DNA of 64,000 nucleotides from Verrucomicrobiaceae bacterium (GCA_021151605.1 JAGKWZ010000003.1:13247-77246); one strand, 5' to 3'. Counted from the stretch's first letter, positions 24,261 through 32,983 are shown. Program-made: numbers and translations. The notes: generated by a model not told the origin, from the sequence alone.

Positions 24261-25610
24261 ATGTCCTACCGCACCTCTCCCGCCCCGCTCACCACGATGC
24301 CTCCTGGCATCCCTTTCATCATCGGCAATGAGCTGGCGGAGCGGTTCAGCTTTTATGGGATGCGTGCCATCCTGTATCTCTTCATGACGACGGCGCTGGT
24401 CACGCATGAGGGGGCTGCGGATTTGATGAGTGAGGCAAAGGCGAAAGAGTGGACTCACCTTTTCATCGCGGGTGTGTATTTCACGCCGCTGCTCGGGGCC
24501 TTGCTCGCCGATCTCTGGCTGGGAAAATACCGCACCATCATCGCGCTCTCGCTGGTTTACTGTCTCGGGCATCTCGCGCTGGCGCTGGATAACACCCGCT
24601 CCGGTTTGGTGGTCGGGCTCACGCTCATCGCCATTGGTGCGGGAGGTATCAAGCCCTGTGTGTCGGCGCATGTCGGTGATCAGTTCGCCCGCACTAATGC
24701 GAACCTGCTCTCGAAGGCGTTCAACTGGTTCTACCTCTCGATCAATCTGGGTGCGGTTGTCTCGCAACTGCTCACGCCGAAGCTTTTGGAGTGGTATGGG
24801 CCACATGTGGCTTTCGGAGTGCCTGGCGTCCTCATGTTCATCGCCACGGTGGTATTCTGGATGGGAAGAAACACCTTCGCTCATGTGCCTGCGGATCGGG
24901 TGGGCTTCCTCAAGGATCTGTGTGATCCGAAGTTCCTCCGTGCGCTCGCGGGTTTGATCCCGCTGTTCATGCTCATTGCAGCCTTTTGGAGCATCTTTGA
25001 TCAAAGCTCCTCCGCCTGGGTGGAGCAGGCGACGAAGATGGATCTGAAGGTGTTCGGCTTTGAGCTGAATCCCGCGCAGCTTCAGGCGATCAATCCCTTC
25101 TTCATCCTCACGCTCATACCGCTTTTCACGCTGGTGATTTATCCCAAGATGGCGCGGATCACCGACTTCACCCCGCTGCGCCGGATCGGTGTGGGCTTCC
25201 TGCTCACGCTGGCAACGATCTATGTTTCAGGCTGGATCGAGCAGCAAATCAGCGCGGGGCTGAAACCTTCCATCGGCTGGCAAGTGCTGTCTTATCTGCT
25301 CATCACCAGCGCCGAGATTTTGATCTCCATCACCGCTCTCGAGTTCAGCTACACACAGGCTCCGAAGCGGCTGAAATCGCTCGTGATGTCGCTGGATCTT
25401 ATGTCTGTAGCCTTGGGCAATTACTTCACGGCGAAGGTCAATGCCTACATCGAAAAGGTCGGTGCATCGGCGAACCTCGGCGGCGCGAATTACTGGTGGT
25501 TCTTCCTGAAAGTGACGGCGGTGACGACGGTCATCTTTTTCTTTGTCGCCATGTTTTACAAAGGCCAGACCTACCTTCAGGACGATGAAAGCTCATCGCC
25601 GAGCCATTGA
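24261..25610 (+). CDS. POT/PTR family proton-dependent oligopeptide transporter
   Basis: 449 aa, about 12 membrane segments, imports di- and tripeptides with protons. The N-terminal POT signature reads IIGNELAERFSFYGMRAIL (the ExxER-type motif), followed by FTPLLGALLADLWLGKYRTI and GAGGIKPCVSAHVGDQF, the PTR2 signature region. The start at 24261 (MSYRTSPAPLTTMPPG) is preferred; an upstream ATG at 24192 would place dyad 2 inside the coding region. The 3' end overlaps the convergent Nudix gene by 34 bp. Together with the secreted proteases in the window it fits peptide scavenging. Confidence 0.9.
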   Translation: MSYRTSPAPLTTMPPGIPFIIGNELAERFSFYGMRAILYLFMTTALVTHEGAADLMSEAKAKEWTHLFIAGVYFTPLLGALLADLWLGKYRTIIALSLVYCLGHLALALDNTRSGLVVGLTLIAIGAGGIKPCVSAHVGDQFARTNANLLSKAFNWFYLSINLGAVVSQLLTPKLLEWYGPHVAFGVPGVLMFIATVVFWMGRNTFAHVPADRVGFLKDLCDPKFLRALAGLIPLFMLIAAFWSIFDQSSSAWVEQATKMDLKVFGFELNPAQLQAINPFFILTLIPLFTLVIYPKMARITDFTPLRRIGVGFLLTLATIYVSGWIEQQISAGLKPSIGWQVLSYLLITSAEILISITALEFSYTQAPKRLKSLVMSLDLMSVALGNYFTAKVNAYIEKVGASANLGGANYWWFFLKVTAVTTVIFFFVAMFYKGQTYLQDDESSSPSH

Positions 25611-26092
25611 TCTGCAAGGGCGTCATCCCAAATTTTATCTTGAGCCTCGGCGAGGCGTCCCGTCTTTGCAGCAAGGTTGGCAGGTCCACGCCGCAGCCAC
25701 GAGACCACGGGCAGATCCGCTGGAGCAAGGCTGAACTGGCCGAGAGCGGCCACGGGCTGCCAACTCAAAGCGCTGTGCTCATGCGCGGTTGGCTGGGGAC
25801 TGCCATTGGCGAGGCGGCAGCGAAAGGGGAAGAGCAGGATGCGGCCCCACTCATAGGTGTGGGGCACGGGCGGACCTGCGGTGATGATCTCCACGCGGCA
25901 GCCCAGCTCCTCGGTCAGTTCTCGATGCAGTGCTGCTACGGGGCTTTCACCTTTCTCGATCTTGCCACCGGGGAATTCCCAAAAGCCTGAGAGCCTTTTG
26001 CCCTCCGGTCGCAGAGCGATGAGGCAGCGGCCTTCATGCTCGATGATGGCGCAAACGACCGGCGTGGGTGGTTTTGGGGGTGCTGGAGACAT
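25577..26092 (-). CDS. MutT-type Nudix hydrolase
   Basis: 171 aa. Residues ~10-135 are a MutT-like Nudix domain (VVCAIIEHEGRCLIALRP, SGFWEFPGGKIEKGES). The Nudix box GGKIEKGESPVAALHRELTE then ELG (residues 42-64) is complete, with R57, E58, E61 and E62 in place. Sequence is typical of 8-oxo-dGTP diphosphatases (pyrimidine/8-oxoguanine nucleotide sanitising). The C-terminal ~40 residues after LPVVSWLRRG are extra. Convergent overlap with the transporter gene. Confidence 0.85.
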   Translation of the reverse strand: MSPAPPKPPTPVVCAIIEHEGRCLIALRPEGKRLSGFWEFPGGKIEKGESPVAALHRELTEELGCRVEIITAGPPVPHTYEWGRILLFPFRCRLANGSPQPTAHEHSALSWQPVAALGQFSLAPADLPVVSWLRRGPANLAAKTGRLAEAQDKIWDDALADQWLGDELSSS

Positions 26093-26126
26093 GGATGATG
26101 CTAAGTCCTGTTTGAGAGCATGGAAG

Positions 26127-26188
26127 TAAGTTGTTCACGCTTTAGCGTGTCAGGGGTTCTGAGAGCACGCTAAAGCGTGAACAACGTA
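26127..26188. repeat. Long inverted repeat (hairpin) downstream of an exported-protein gene
   Basis: GTTGTTCACGCTTTAGCGTG at 26130-26149 is exactly inverted at 26166-26185, loop 16 bp; pairing extends three more bases each side with one mismatch. Each arm itself contains the palindrome CACGCTTTAGCGTG or CACGCTAAAGCGTG. It could work as a bidirectional terminator between 26092 and 26261 and has the look of a dispersed palindromic element. Confidence 0.6.
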
Positions 26189-26260
26189 CTCGACATGCAT
26201 CGCCGCCAGGCCTGCTTCAGACGGTTTTCAAACACGGCACAACTTTTCTTGATTTGCCAA

Positions 26261-27100
26261 TCAAGGTGCCTTGACCTGCAATTTTCCGAATACACTCCGA
26301 ATCTGCTCCACCGTGCCGATGGCGAGCACGACTTCGTATTCGAAGACGAGTCCGGGCTTCAGCGCGAAAGTTTGCAGCGGGGCTGCATAGCTGACGTCAC
26401 CTTGGTTGCCCTCGCGGACACGGTAGGTGGTGGCTTCCTTGCTGTGAGGACAGTAGATGCCGAGACCGCTGTCCTTCGCGTTCACCCAGGCGAGCCAAGG
26501 TTCGCCATAGCGAATCATCTCGTTTGGGAAGCCGGGCTGTTTGCGCGTGAGTTGGGCGTCGGTGCTCACGAAGACCAGCGTGTCGAGCGCGGGCTTCACG
26601 AAGAGGGCGGGCAGCTCCTGGTGATAGGGCTTGTGCTCTTTTTCGCCGTGGTAAGTCATCTTGAACTTCAAGCGTGCCAGGCCGCCATCGAGCCGCAGCC
26701 ATTGCTCCAGAGTCACCTCTTTTAAAAGCTCACCTGTAGCCCAGTGGCGGGGCTGCACTTTGGCGTAGAGCTCGTCTTTGTCCTCGCGCGACTCGATGAC
26801 CACAGCAGGTTCGTTTTTCCACGAACCGCCCTGCACGGGATTGTAGCGCCAGGGCTTGCCGTTCCAGTCGCTACCGTCCTTGTCGCCGTAATAGGACTGC
26901 TGGAGGTAGCGGCCCACATCGTAGGCGTTGAGGAGGTTGTCCGACGAGTGCGAGTGCGAAAACCAGCCCACACAGGCACCCGCAGTCAGATTCACGCCGA
27001 GGCGGACATGGCCGTTATCGAGGTAGGTCCAATGCTCTGCTGCATGGGCGAATGCAGGTGCCAGTACGAAGTAGCCGAGGAGTTGCAGTATAGGCCTCAC
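26261..27100 (-). CDS. Exported beta-sandwich protein of unknown function
   Basis: 279 aa from a GTG at 27100 that overlaps the upstream stop (GTGA). The start is chosen because it gives a signal peptide (RPILQLLGYFVLAPAFAHA). The mature part is strand-rich: HVRLGVNLTAGACVGWFSHS, NLLNAYDVGRYLQQSYYG, DWNGKPWRYNPVQGGSW and LPALFVKPALDTLVFV. I recall similar proteins in PVC bacteria and they look like galactose-mutarotase-type or polysaccharide-processing folds, but I cannot name a family. The ORF is open upstream through the FHA gene in another frame; that part is a shadow. Coupled translation with the FHA-cyclase gene suggests a shared pathway. Confidence 0.6.
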   Translation of the reverse strand: MRPILQLLGYFVLAPAFAHAAEHWTYLDNGHVRLGVNLTAGACVGWFSHSHSSDNLLNAYDVGRYLQQSYYGDKDGSDWNGKPWRYNPVQGGSWKNEPAVVIESREDKDELYAKVQPRHWATGELLKEVTLEQWLRLDGGLARLKFKMTYHGEKEHKPYHQELPALFVKPALDTLVFVSTDAQLTRKQPGFPNEMIRYGEPWLAWVNAKDSGLGIYCPHSKEATTYRVREGNQGDVSYAAPLQTFALKPGLVFEYEVVLAIGTVEQIRSVFGKLQVKAP

Positions 27101-27981
27101 GTTTTGGGTTGGTCCGGGGAGAAAAAAGTGAAATTGCCCGAGAAGCCATCCACCGGCCCAGTATGGACCTGTGGTGCGATGAGGCCCAGGCGCTGGTGGG
27201 CGGCCTCGCTGAACAAAACGCCGAGATTCAGGCTGCTGGCGATCTTCTCGATGCGGAAGGCGAAGTTCACTTCGGGGCCGTGGAGGTTCATCTCGGCCAT
27301 CGTCGGCACACTGCCGAGCGCGGCGGTGCCGTGATGCAAAACGATTCGGAAGGGCGGCGATTTCCGGCTCTGCATCGGATACAGATCCGCCAGTGCCCGC
27401 CTTACCTGATCGGCGGTCTCCGGCCCGGACTCCCAGAAGCAAAAGAAGCCGTCGCCCAGATACTTCATGATGTGGCCGCCGTGGGTCTCGATCACCTCGC
27501 GGCAGGCTTTGAACCAACTGCCCGTAATTCGTGGGAACTGGGCCGTGGACACCTCCTGCGCCATTTTGGTGGAGCCGATGATGTCCGCCATCATCATCCA
27601 GCATTCCGAAGTTTTCACACTGAGCATGGTGGAGGCCATGAGTTGCTTACCTGCCATGTGCGCGCCGGTCAGGATCTCGGAGTGAAACTCCATTTCCACG
27701 GCGGAGAGGCGGATCACATCTCCGCGATGCAACTGCACGGGCTGGGAAACACGCCGACCATTCAAGTAGGTGCCATTCGCGCTGCCCAGATCCACCAGCC
27801 AAAATTCGCGCTCTCCCTGGGCCTGGATGATCGCGTGGCGCCGGGAAACCTGCTCATCAGTGATCACGATCGCATTCTCCGTGGCACGCCCAATACCCAC
27901 CGTGCCGGTCAGGTCAAACCGGCGTCCGCTGGCAAAGGCGATCCATGACTGAATGGGTGTGCGCATGACGTGGTCGAGCAT
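27097..27981 (-). CDS. FHA domain-class III nucleotidyl cyclase-like protein
   Basis: 294 aa, cytoplasmic. Residues ~12-100 are a forkhead-associated domain that binds phosphothreonine (GIGRATENAIVITDEQ, SRRHA at 46-50, LGSANGTYLNG). Residues ~125-285 are a class III adenylate/guanylate cyclase homology domain: MMMADIIGSTKM with metal-binding D133, KYLGDGFFCFW with D177, and GPEVNFAFRIEK. Both metal-binding aspartates are present, so catalysis is possible, though the substrate-specifying residues cannot be assigned. It may be read out by the WD40-kinase type signalling elsewhere in the window. The downstream gene starts inside its stop. An ATG at codon 6 is an alternative start. Confidence 0.85.
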   Translation of the reverse strand: MLDHVMRTPIQSWIAFASGRRFDLTGTVGIGRATENAIVITDEQVSRRHAIIQAQGEREFWLVDLGSANGTYLNGRRVSQPVQLHRGDVIRLSAVEMEFHSEILTGAHMAGKQLMASTMLSVKTSECWMMMADIIGSTKMAQEVSTAQFPRITGSWFKACREVIETHGGHIMKYLGDGFFCFWESGPETADQVRRALADLYPMQSRKSPPFRIVLHHGTAALGSVPTMAEMNLHGPEVNFAFRIEKIASSLNLGVLFSEAAHQRLGLIAPQVHTGPVDGFSGNFTFFSPDQPKT

Positions 27982-28041
27982 TGCCCCGCCGTCTGTCGGA
28001 TGGCAACCCTGATCTTGCTCCCTTGTGCCGACCGATGGGCG

Positions 28042-28944
28042 ATGCTACCCACGCGGGTGCCCGCCTCCACTGCTACTGTCGTTTATCCTCTCATCGCCGC
28101 GCTTTTTTATGCCTTCGGGGCACTCGTGCTGAAGCGCTCCAGCGATCTCGGGGTGGGACTCTGGCGGACCACCTTTGTGGCGAATCTCATCGTGGCGGCC
28201 CTCTTTTCCCTGCTCTGGCTGCTGCCGGGGCATCCCATCGAGCGCGAGATGCTCTGGCAGCCGGGTTTGATCGCCATGTGCCTCTTTGTCGGTCAGCTTT
28301 CGCAATTCCTAGCGCTGGAAAAGGGCGATGTCTCCGTGGCCGTGCCGATCTTTGGGCTCAAAGTGGTGATCGTCGCCTTTCTCACGCCGATGCTCACAGG
28401 TGATGCCGTAGGGCTCAAAACCTGGATCGCCGCGCTGCTGAGCGTGATTGGCATCACGTTTCTGAATCAGAAGGAAGGTGGCAAGCGCCCGAAGAACCTC
28501 GCCATCACGCTGATCGCCGGTGGCGTGGGAGCGGTGTGCTTTGCCGTTTTTGACGTGCTGGTGCAAAAATGGGGCCCGAACTGGGGCGCGACGAGGCTTT
28601 TACCCTGCATTTTCTGGATCAATGCCCTGCTTTCCTTCGGCCTGATCTTCCGATTCAGCGCTCCGCTCAGCGCCATCCCACGACAGGCCTGGCCTTGGCT
28701 GACGGGTGGCTCGGCGCTGCTGGGCACCCAGAGCATCATCTTTGTCAGCACCCTGGCAGTCTATGGGAAGGCCACCTCGGCAAACATCGTCTATGCCTCG
28801 CGCGGGCTGCTCAGCGTGCTGCTGGTCTGGATGATCGGGCACTGGTTTATGAATCAGGAGCAGCACCTCGGGGCAAAAGTCCTCCGCTGGCGCCTGCTCG
28901 GTGCCGCGCTGATGCTCAGCGCCATCGTGCTCGTGGTGGCATGA
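28042..28944 (+). CDS. EamA/DMT-superfamily transporter
   Basis: 300 aa, ten predicted membrane segments in two EamA repeats. The first repeat runs VVYPLIAALFYAFGALVLKR through FGLKVVIVAFLTPML; the second from AGGVGAVCFAVFDVLVQKWG to AALMLSAIVLVV. Proteins of this fold export amino acids or metabolites; the substrate is not predictable here. The ATG at 28042 is preferred over 27970 and 28000 because the preceding residues are not hydrophobic helix. Divergent from the FHA gene with about 60 bp between starts. Confidence 0.8.
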   Translation: MLPTRVPASTATVVYPLIAALFYAFGALVLKRSSDLGVGLWRTTFVANLIVAALFSLLWLLPGHPIEREMLWQPGLIAMCLFVGQLSQFLALEKGDVSVAVPIFGLKVVIVAFLTPMLTGDAVGLKTWIAALLSVIGITFLNQKEGGKRPKNLAITLIAGGVGAVCFAVFDVLVQKWGPNWGATRLLPCIFWINALLSFGLIFRFSAPLSAIPRQAWPWLTGGSALLGTQSIIFVSTLAVYGKATSANIVYASRGLLSVLLVWMIGHWFMNQEQHLGAKVLRWRLLGAALMLSAIVLVVA

Positions 28945-29004
28945 CGCCTGGGTTGCACGGGGACGCTTTGCCGCTACTCTCCGCGCCCCGTTTCAAAAAA
29001 TCTT

Positions 29005-30369
29005 ATGTGGAAAGGCCGCTTCTCTCAGCCCACCAGCCAGCTCGTGCAGAGTTATGGCGAGTCCGTGTCCTTTGACTGGAGGCTCTACGCGCATGACATC
29101 CGCGGCAGCATCGCTCATTCGAAGGGGCTGGTGAAGGCCGGCATCATCACGGCAGATGAGCAGGCGCAGATCGAAAAAGGCCTGCTCGGCATCCAGAGCG
29201 AGATCGAGAGCGGCAACTTCGAGTGGAAGGAATCTCTCGAAGACGTGCACATGAACATCGAGGCCGAGTTGACGAAGCGCATCGGCCCCGCAGGTGCGAA
29301 GCTCCACACCGCCCGCAGTCGCAACGACCAGGTCGCCACCGATGTCCGCCTCTACACCCGCGATGCTGTGGATGCGATCACGGCGCTGATTCACAGCCTG
29401 CAGCGTGCTCTGATCGAGGCCGCCGAGCGAAGCGGCGGTGCCGTGGTGCCGGGCTACACCCATCTCCAGCGCGGACAGCCCGTGCTCTTTGCCCATCATT
29501 TGCTCGCCTATGTGGAGATGCTCTCCCGCGATGCCGCCCGCCTCAGCGATGCGCGGAAAAGGATCGACGTCATGCCGCTCGGCTCCGGCGCACTCGCGGG
29601 CAGCACCATCATCCTAGATCGCGAATATGTCGCGCAGCAGCTCGGCTTCTCCAGCGTTACGCAGAACAGCATGGACGCCGTGAGCGACCGCGACTTCGCC
29701 GTCGAGGTCATCTTCGCCATCGCCCTCTGCGGCGTGCATCTCTCCCGCCTCAGCGAGGACGTCATCCTCTGGTGCAGCGCCGAGTTTGGCTTCGTCACGC
29801 TGAGCGACGCACACACCACCGGCTCCTCGTTGATGCCGCAGAAAAAGAACCCCGATGTGGCCGAGCTCACGCGTGGGAAGTCTGGCCGTCTCGTCGGCAA
29901 TCTCATGGCGCTGCTGACCCTGCTGAAAGGCCTGCCGATGACCTACAATCGCGACATGCAGGAGGACAAAGAGCCACTCTTTGACAGCATCGATACGATC
30001 AAAGCCGCGCTCGCCGTCTTCGCCGAGATGATCGCCGGCATGGAGGTCAATGACGCCCGTACCCGCGCCGCCACCAGCGACCCCATGCTGCTTGCCACCG
30101 ACCTCGCCGACTACCTCGTGAACCACGGCGTGCCCTTCCGCAGCGCCCATGAAGTCATCGGCAAACTGGTCGCGCATAGCCTCTCGGAGAAGGTCGCCTT
30201 TGCCGACATCCCGCTGGCGAAATACCAGGAGTTCTCGCCCGCCTTCGAAGCCGATCTTTTCGCCTGCCTGAACCTCGAAACCGCCCTCACCGCCCGCAAA
30301 GGCATCGGCGCTCCCTCGCCGCAAAACGTCGCCGCGCAGATCGCCCGCTGGAAGGAGGCGCTGTCGTGA
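29005..30369 (+). CDS. argH: Argininosuccinate lyase
   Basis: Splits argininosuccinate into arginine and fumarate, the last step of arginine synthesis. 454 aa, usual length. Start MWKGRFSQPTSQLVQSYGES is standard; the family blocks EDVHMNIEAELTKRIG, LHTARSRNDQVATDVRLY, GYTHLQRGQPVLFAHH and the superfamily signature GSSLMPQKKNPDVAEL (catalytic serine loop, about residues 273-288) are all present. The stop overlaps the GTG of the next gene. No other arg genes are nearby. Confidence 0.97.
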   Translation: MWKGRFSQPTSQLVQSYGESVSFDWRLYAHDIRGSIAHSKGLVKAGIITADEQAQIEKGLLGIQSEIESGNFEWKESLEDVHMNIEAELTKRIGPAGAKLHTARSRNDQVATDVRLYTRDAVDAITALIHSLQRALIEAAERSGGAVVPGYTHLQRGQPVLFAHHLLAYVEMLSRDAARLSDARKRIDVMPLGSGALAGSTIILDREYVAQQLGFSSVTQNSMDAVSDRDFAVEVIFAIALCGVHLSRLSEDVILWCSAEFGFVTLSDAHTTGSSLMPQKKNPDVAELTRGKSGRLVGNLMALLTLLKGLPMTYNRDMQEDKEPLFDSIDTIKAALAVFAEMIAGMEVNDARTRAATSDPMLLATDLADYLVNHGVPFRSAHEVIGKLVAHSLSEKVAFADIPLAKYQEFSPAFEADLFACLNLETALTARKGIGAPSPQNVAAQIARWKEALS

Positions 30370-30968
30370 CCTTCCCGCTCTTCCACCAGCAGTCCCGCGA
30401 TGGCTGGCAGACGGTGAAGGACGAGCGCCTCTTTGCGAACCCGCACATCAGTGTGGATCGCGTCGAAGTGCTCACCCCTCATCGCCGCGAGCAGCCTGTG
30501 CCCTGGCTCGTGGTGAAAAGAAAAGCCGCCGTCGCCATCGCACCCGTGACGGAGAGCGGTGAGTTCGTCATGATCCCGCAGGAGCGCATCCCCGTGGCTG
30601 AAGAGTGCCTCGAGTTCCCCGCCGGCCAGATCGACTGCCCCGTGGAGGACGTGACCTGCGACCTCGTCATCGACACCGCTTTGCGCGAGCTGGCGGAAGA
30701 AACCGGCTACGCACTGGCCCCAGGCGGCAAGTTGGAGCCGCTCGGCTGGTTTTTGCCATCGCAAGGATTCACCGACGAGCACGTTTACCTTTTCAAGGCG
30801 GAGCCCGTGTGCGTCGTCAGCCGTCCCTCACCGGATGGAAGCGAGCACATCAGCCCCGTGCGGCTTGTCAGTTCAGGAGACCTGCGGAGGATGATCGCTG
30901 CCAATGAGATCACCACCGCCCTGACGCTGGCACTCTACGCGCGGATGGCGGCAAAGGGATCGATCTAA
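30366..30968 (+). CDS. Nudix hydrolase, ADP-ribose pyrophosphatase-like
   Basis: 200 aa starting at a GTG that overlaps the argH stop. Residues VVKRKAAVAIAPVTESGEFV and IPQERIPVAEECLEFPAG match NudF/ADP-ribose pyrophosphatases. The Nudix helix is ALRELAEETGY with the expected REXXEE core, and PLGWFLPSQGFTDEHVYLF follows. Between the Gly of the box (PAGQID) and the helix there are about 9 residues more than in the canonical GX5EX7REUXEEXGU spacing. Substrate is likely a nucleotide sugar or ADP-ribose. Confidence 0.78.
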   Translation: MTFPLFHQQSRDGWQTVKDERLFANPHISVDRVEVLTPHRREQPVPWLVVKRKAAVAIAPVTESGEFVMIPQERIPVAEECLEFPAGQIDCPVEDVTCDLVIDTALRELAEETGYALAPGGKLEPLGWFLPSQGFTDEHVYLFKAEPVCVVSRPSPDGSEHISPVRLVSSGDLRRMIAANEITTALTLALYARMAAKGSI

Positions 30969-31007
30969 CCCCAGCACTACCGCACCTGTTTCCCCCCTCA
31001 AACCGTT

Positions 31008-32216
31008 ATGTGGCAAGGCCTCCTGACCAAAGTATTCAAAGCCCGCGAGAAGATCGCACTGAACCTCAATCCCGAGGACGAAGAGAAGCCCTTCTTGGAT
31101 CATCTTGAGGATCTGCGGGCGATGCTCGTGCGCATCGCCGTCACGATTTTGATCTGTGTGCTGGGCACGTTTGTTTTCAATAAGCAGCTCACCGACATCG
31201 TGCTGCTGCCCTACCAATGGGCCGGAGACAGCGCCAAGGCGACCATTTACGAGACAGCCAAGGCGGCCAGCCAGCCCGAGCCTGTGGTGGAGTTCCGCAA
31301 GCCTAGCACCCGCACGCCACAGGAGGGCTTCATGGCATCTGTGAATGTCTCGATGATCGCTGCGGTGATCCTGAGCTTCCCTTTGCTGTTGTTTTTCCTC
31401 CTCCAATTCATCCTCCCAGGACTGAAGCACACGGAGAAGAAAGTGCTCTTTCCCGCGCTCGCCGTGGGCTTCGGGCTCTTTCTGACAGGGGTCACTTTCT
31501 CCTACTACATGGTGCTGCCGCGTGCTCTGGACTTCTTCTTCGTCTGGAACTTTGACCACGGCTTTGAGAGCACCTGGATGCTCGGTGACTACATCACCTT
31601 CGCCACGCGCTTCATTCTCATCTTTGGCGTCTCCTTCGAGTTGCCCGTCGTCGTCATGGCGCTCGTGAAGCTCGACTTCCTTTCCTACAAACTCATGAGG
31701 GGCACCAGGAAGCACGCGATCATCGCCATCGCCATTTTCTCCGCCGTGATCACGCCGACTCAGGACGTGCTGACACTCCTGCTGCTCGCCGGACCTCTCT
31801 ACATCTTGTATGAGATCTGTATCTGGCTCGCCTACTTCCTCGAGAAGAAAGACCGCGAAGCCTACCCCGAATACTACGCCCAGCTCGACAAGGACGAGAA
31901 GGAACTCGAACAGGAGCCCGCCAAGGACGAGTGGGACAACGAGAACTACAACCCGTGGTTCTCCGAGGACGATCAGGATAAAGACATCGACGACGAATAT
32001 CAGAAGCCCCGTCCTTCTGCCCCGCCTCCGGAGGTCGAAAAAGCCGCCAACACCGTGGCCATGAGCGATCCCGTGGATGAAGGCGAAGACCAAGGCTCCG
32101 TCATGCCCGACGACGAACCCGAAGTTCCTGCCGAAACGCCCAAGCCCGCCCACGAGAAAACCACCGAAGAACTCGCCCGCGAGGACGAGCAACGCAGTGG
32201 CAATCCGCCGGTCTGA
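31008..32216 (+). CDS. tatC: Sec-independent protein translocase TatC with long acidic C-terminal tail
   Basis: Core membrane subunit of the twin-arginine translocase that receives signal peptides. 402 aa. PFLDHLEDLRAMLVRIAV is the conserved cytoplasmic N-terminus; about six membrane segments follow, with PLLLFFLLQFILPGLKHTEKK, FGVSFELPVVVMALVKL (the conserved FE motif) and AVITPTQDVLTLLLLAGPL. From about residue 285 the protein continues for ~115 residues rich in Glu, Asp, Pro and Lys, where normal TatC (~250 aa) has stopped. A 40-aa loop rich in charged residues also lengthens the first periplasmic region. No tatA or tatB gene is seen in the window. Confidence 0.92.
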   Translation: MWQGLLTKVFKAREKIALNLNPEDEEKPFLDHLEDLRAMLVRIAVTILICVLGTFVFNKQLTDIVLLPYQWAGDSAKATIYETAKAASQPEPVVEFRKPSTRTPQEGFMASVNVSMIAAVILSFPLLLFFLLQFILPGLKHTEKKVLFPALAVGFGLFLTGVTFSYYMVLPRALDFFFVWNFDHGFESTWMLGDYITFATRFILIFGVSFELPVVVMALVKLDFLSYKLMRGTRKHAIIAIAIFSAVITPTQDVLTLLLLAGPLYILYEICIWLAYFLEKKDREAYPEYYAQLDKDEKELEQEPAKDEWDNENYNPWFSEDDQDKDIDDEYQKPRPSAPPPEVEKAANTVAMSDPVDEGEDQGSVMPDDEPEVPAETPKPAHEKTTEELAREDEQRSGNPPV

Positions 32217-32238
32217 CGCCGCTCGGCCGATCAACACC

Positions 32239-32256
32239 CGGGGCGAAAACGCCCCG
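32239..32256. terminator. GC-rich hairpin after tatC
   Basis: CGGGGCG (32239-32245), loop AAAA, CGCCCCG (32250-32256) makes a stable 7-bp stem 22 bp after the tatC stop. No T-tract follows, so it may be a pause or RNA-end-stabilising hairpin rather than a complete intrinsic terminator. Confidence 0.4.
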
Positions 32257-32307
32257 AACCTAGAAATGCGAGTTGTCACCAGAGGCAAGGGCGCACCAGT
32301 GCGCCTC

Positions 32308-32946
32308 ATGCGCACCAGTATTCTCTTTTACCTCACTCTTGCTTTTACGGGAGCTCTTATTGCTAATCCAATCGCCATCGACTCCGAAAAACGATTCTAT
32401 CACATGACCGCAGAAAAGGTGATTGTGAACGTGAACGCAGACCATTCACGGGTCACGGGTGATTATGTCTTTGCTTTGGGTAAAGATTTCACCCCTGACA
32501 CACCAGACACCTATGTAGAAATTTCGGTGCCAGTGATACTCAAAGAAAAAGCTGTCGCGGATTACACGGTCAAATGGGGCAACCCACAACTGAGAGTGCA
32601 AAACCATACGATCATATGCCAGCATCGACAAAGCTGGAGCCCTGTCGATTCTCATTCCGAGGACCACGTGGAATACTTTGAGACCCGTGTGCCGCTGAAA
32701 ATGCTTTCGCAAAGGTTCGAAGTGCATGTCAGCTACATACAGCCTCACTTGCCCTGGCGCGTGTCCGCTTATTTGCCCATGCTGCCGCCAGCTGAAGGCT
32801 TGCCTGCAGAGGTCCGCTTCCAGGCTGGCCAGAAGATGCGTCTTCGCAGAGTCGGTGGATTTTCTTTCTTAAAGCCCAAAGTCAGCGAATTAAGCTTCAC
32901 GCCTCAGGATCGCAAAATGATCAAGGTCAAAGCTGTAAGAAAGTAG
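32308..32946 (+). CDS. Exported protein of unknown function
   Basis: 212 aa from the ATG at 32308, which begins a signal peptide (MRTSILFYLTLAFTGALIA) cleaved around residue 20. The mature part is soluble and strand-rich, with SEKRFYHMTAEKVIVNVNA, VTGDYVFALGKDF, VEISVPVILKEK, FEVHVSYIQPHLPW and AYLPMLPPAEGLPAEV. Upstream in-frame ATGs (32077, 32265) would not give a signal peptide. I do not recognise the family. It has a lower GC content than its neighbours by eye, so it may be acquired. Confidence 0.6.
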   Translation: MRTSILFYLTLAFTGALIANPIAIDSEKRFYHMTAEKVIVNVNADHSRVTGDYVFALGKDFTPDTPDTYVEISVPVILKEKAVADYTVKWGNPQLRVQNHTIICQHRQSWSPVDSHSEDHVEYFETRVPLKMLSQRFEVHVSYIQPHLPWRVSAYLPMLPPAEGLPAEVRFQAGQKMRLRRVGGFSFLKPKVSELSFTPQDRKMIKVKAVRK

Positions 32947-32983
32947 CCTCTTCCATGGATCAAATATCACAACTCACATCTCG

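Noticed and set aside
27101..27604. N-terminal extension of the exported beta-sandwich ORF
   Set aside because: It lies in a shifted frame of the FHA-cyclase gene; the GTG at 27100 restores a signal peptide and coupling.
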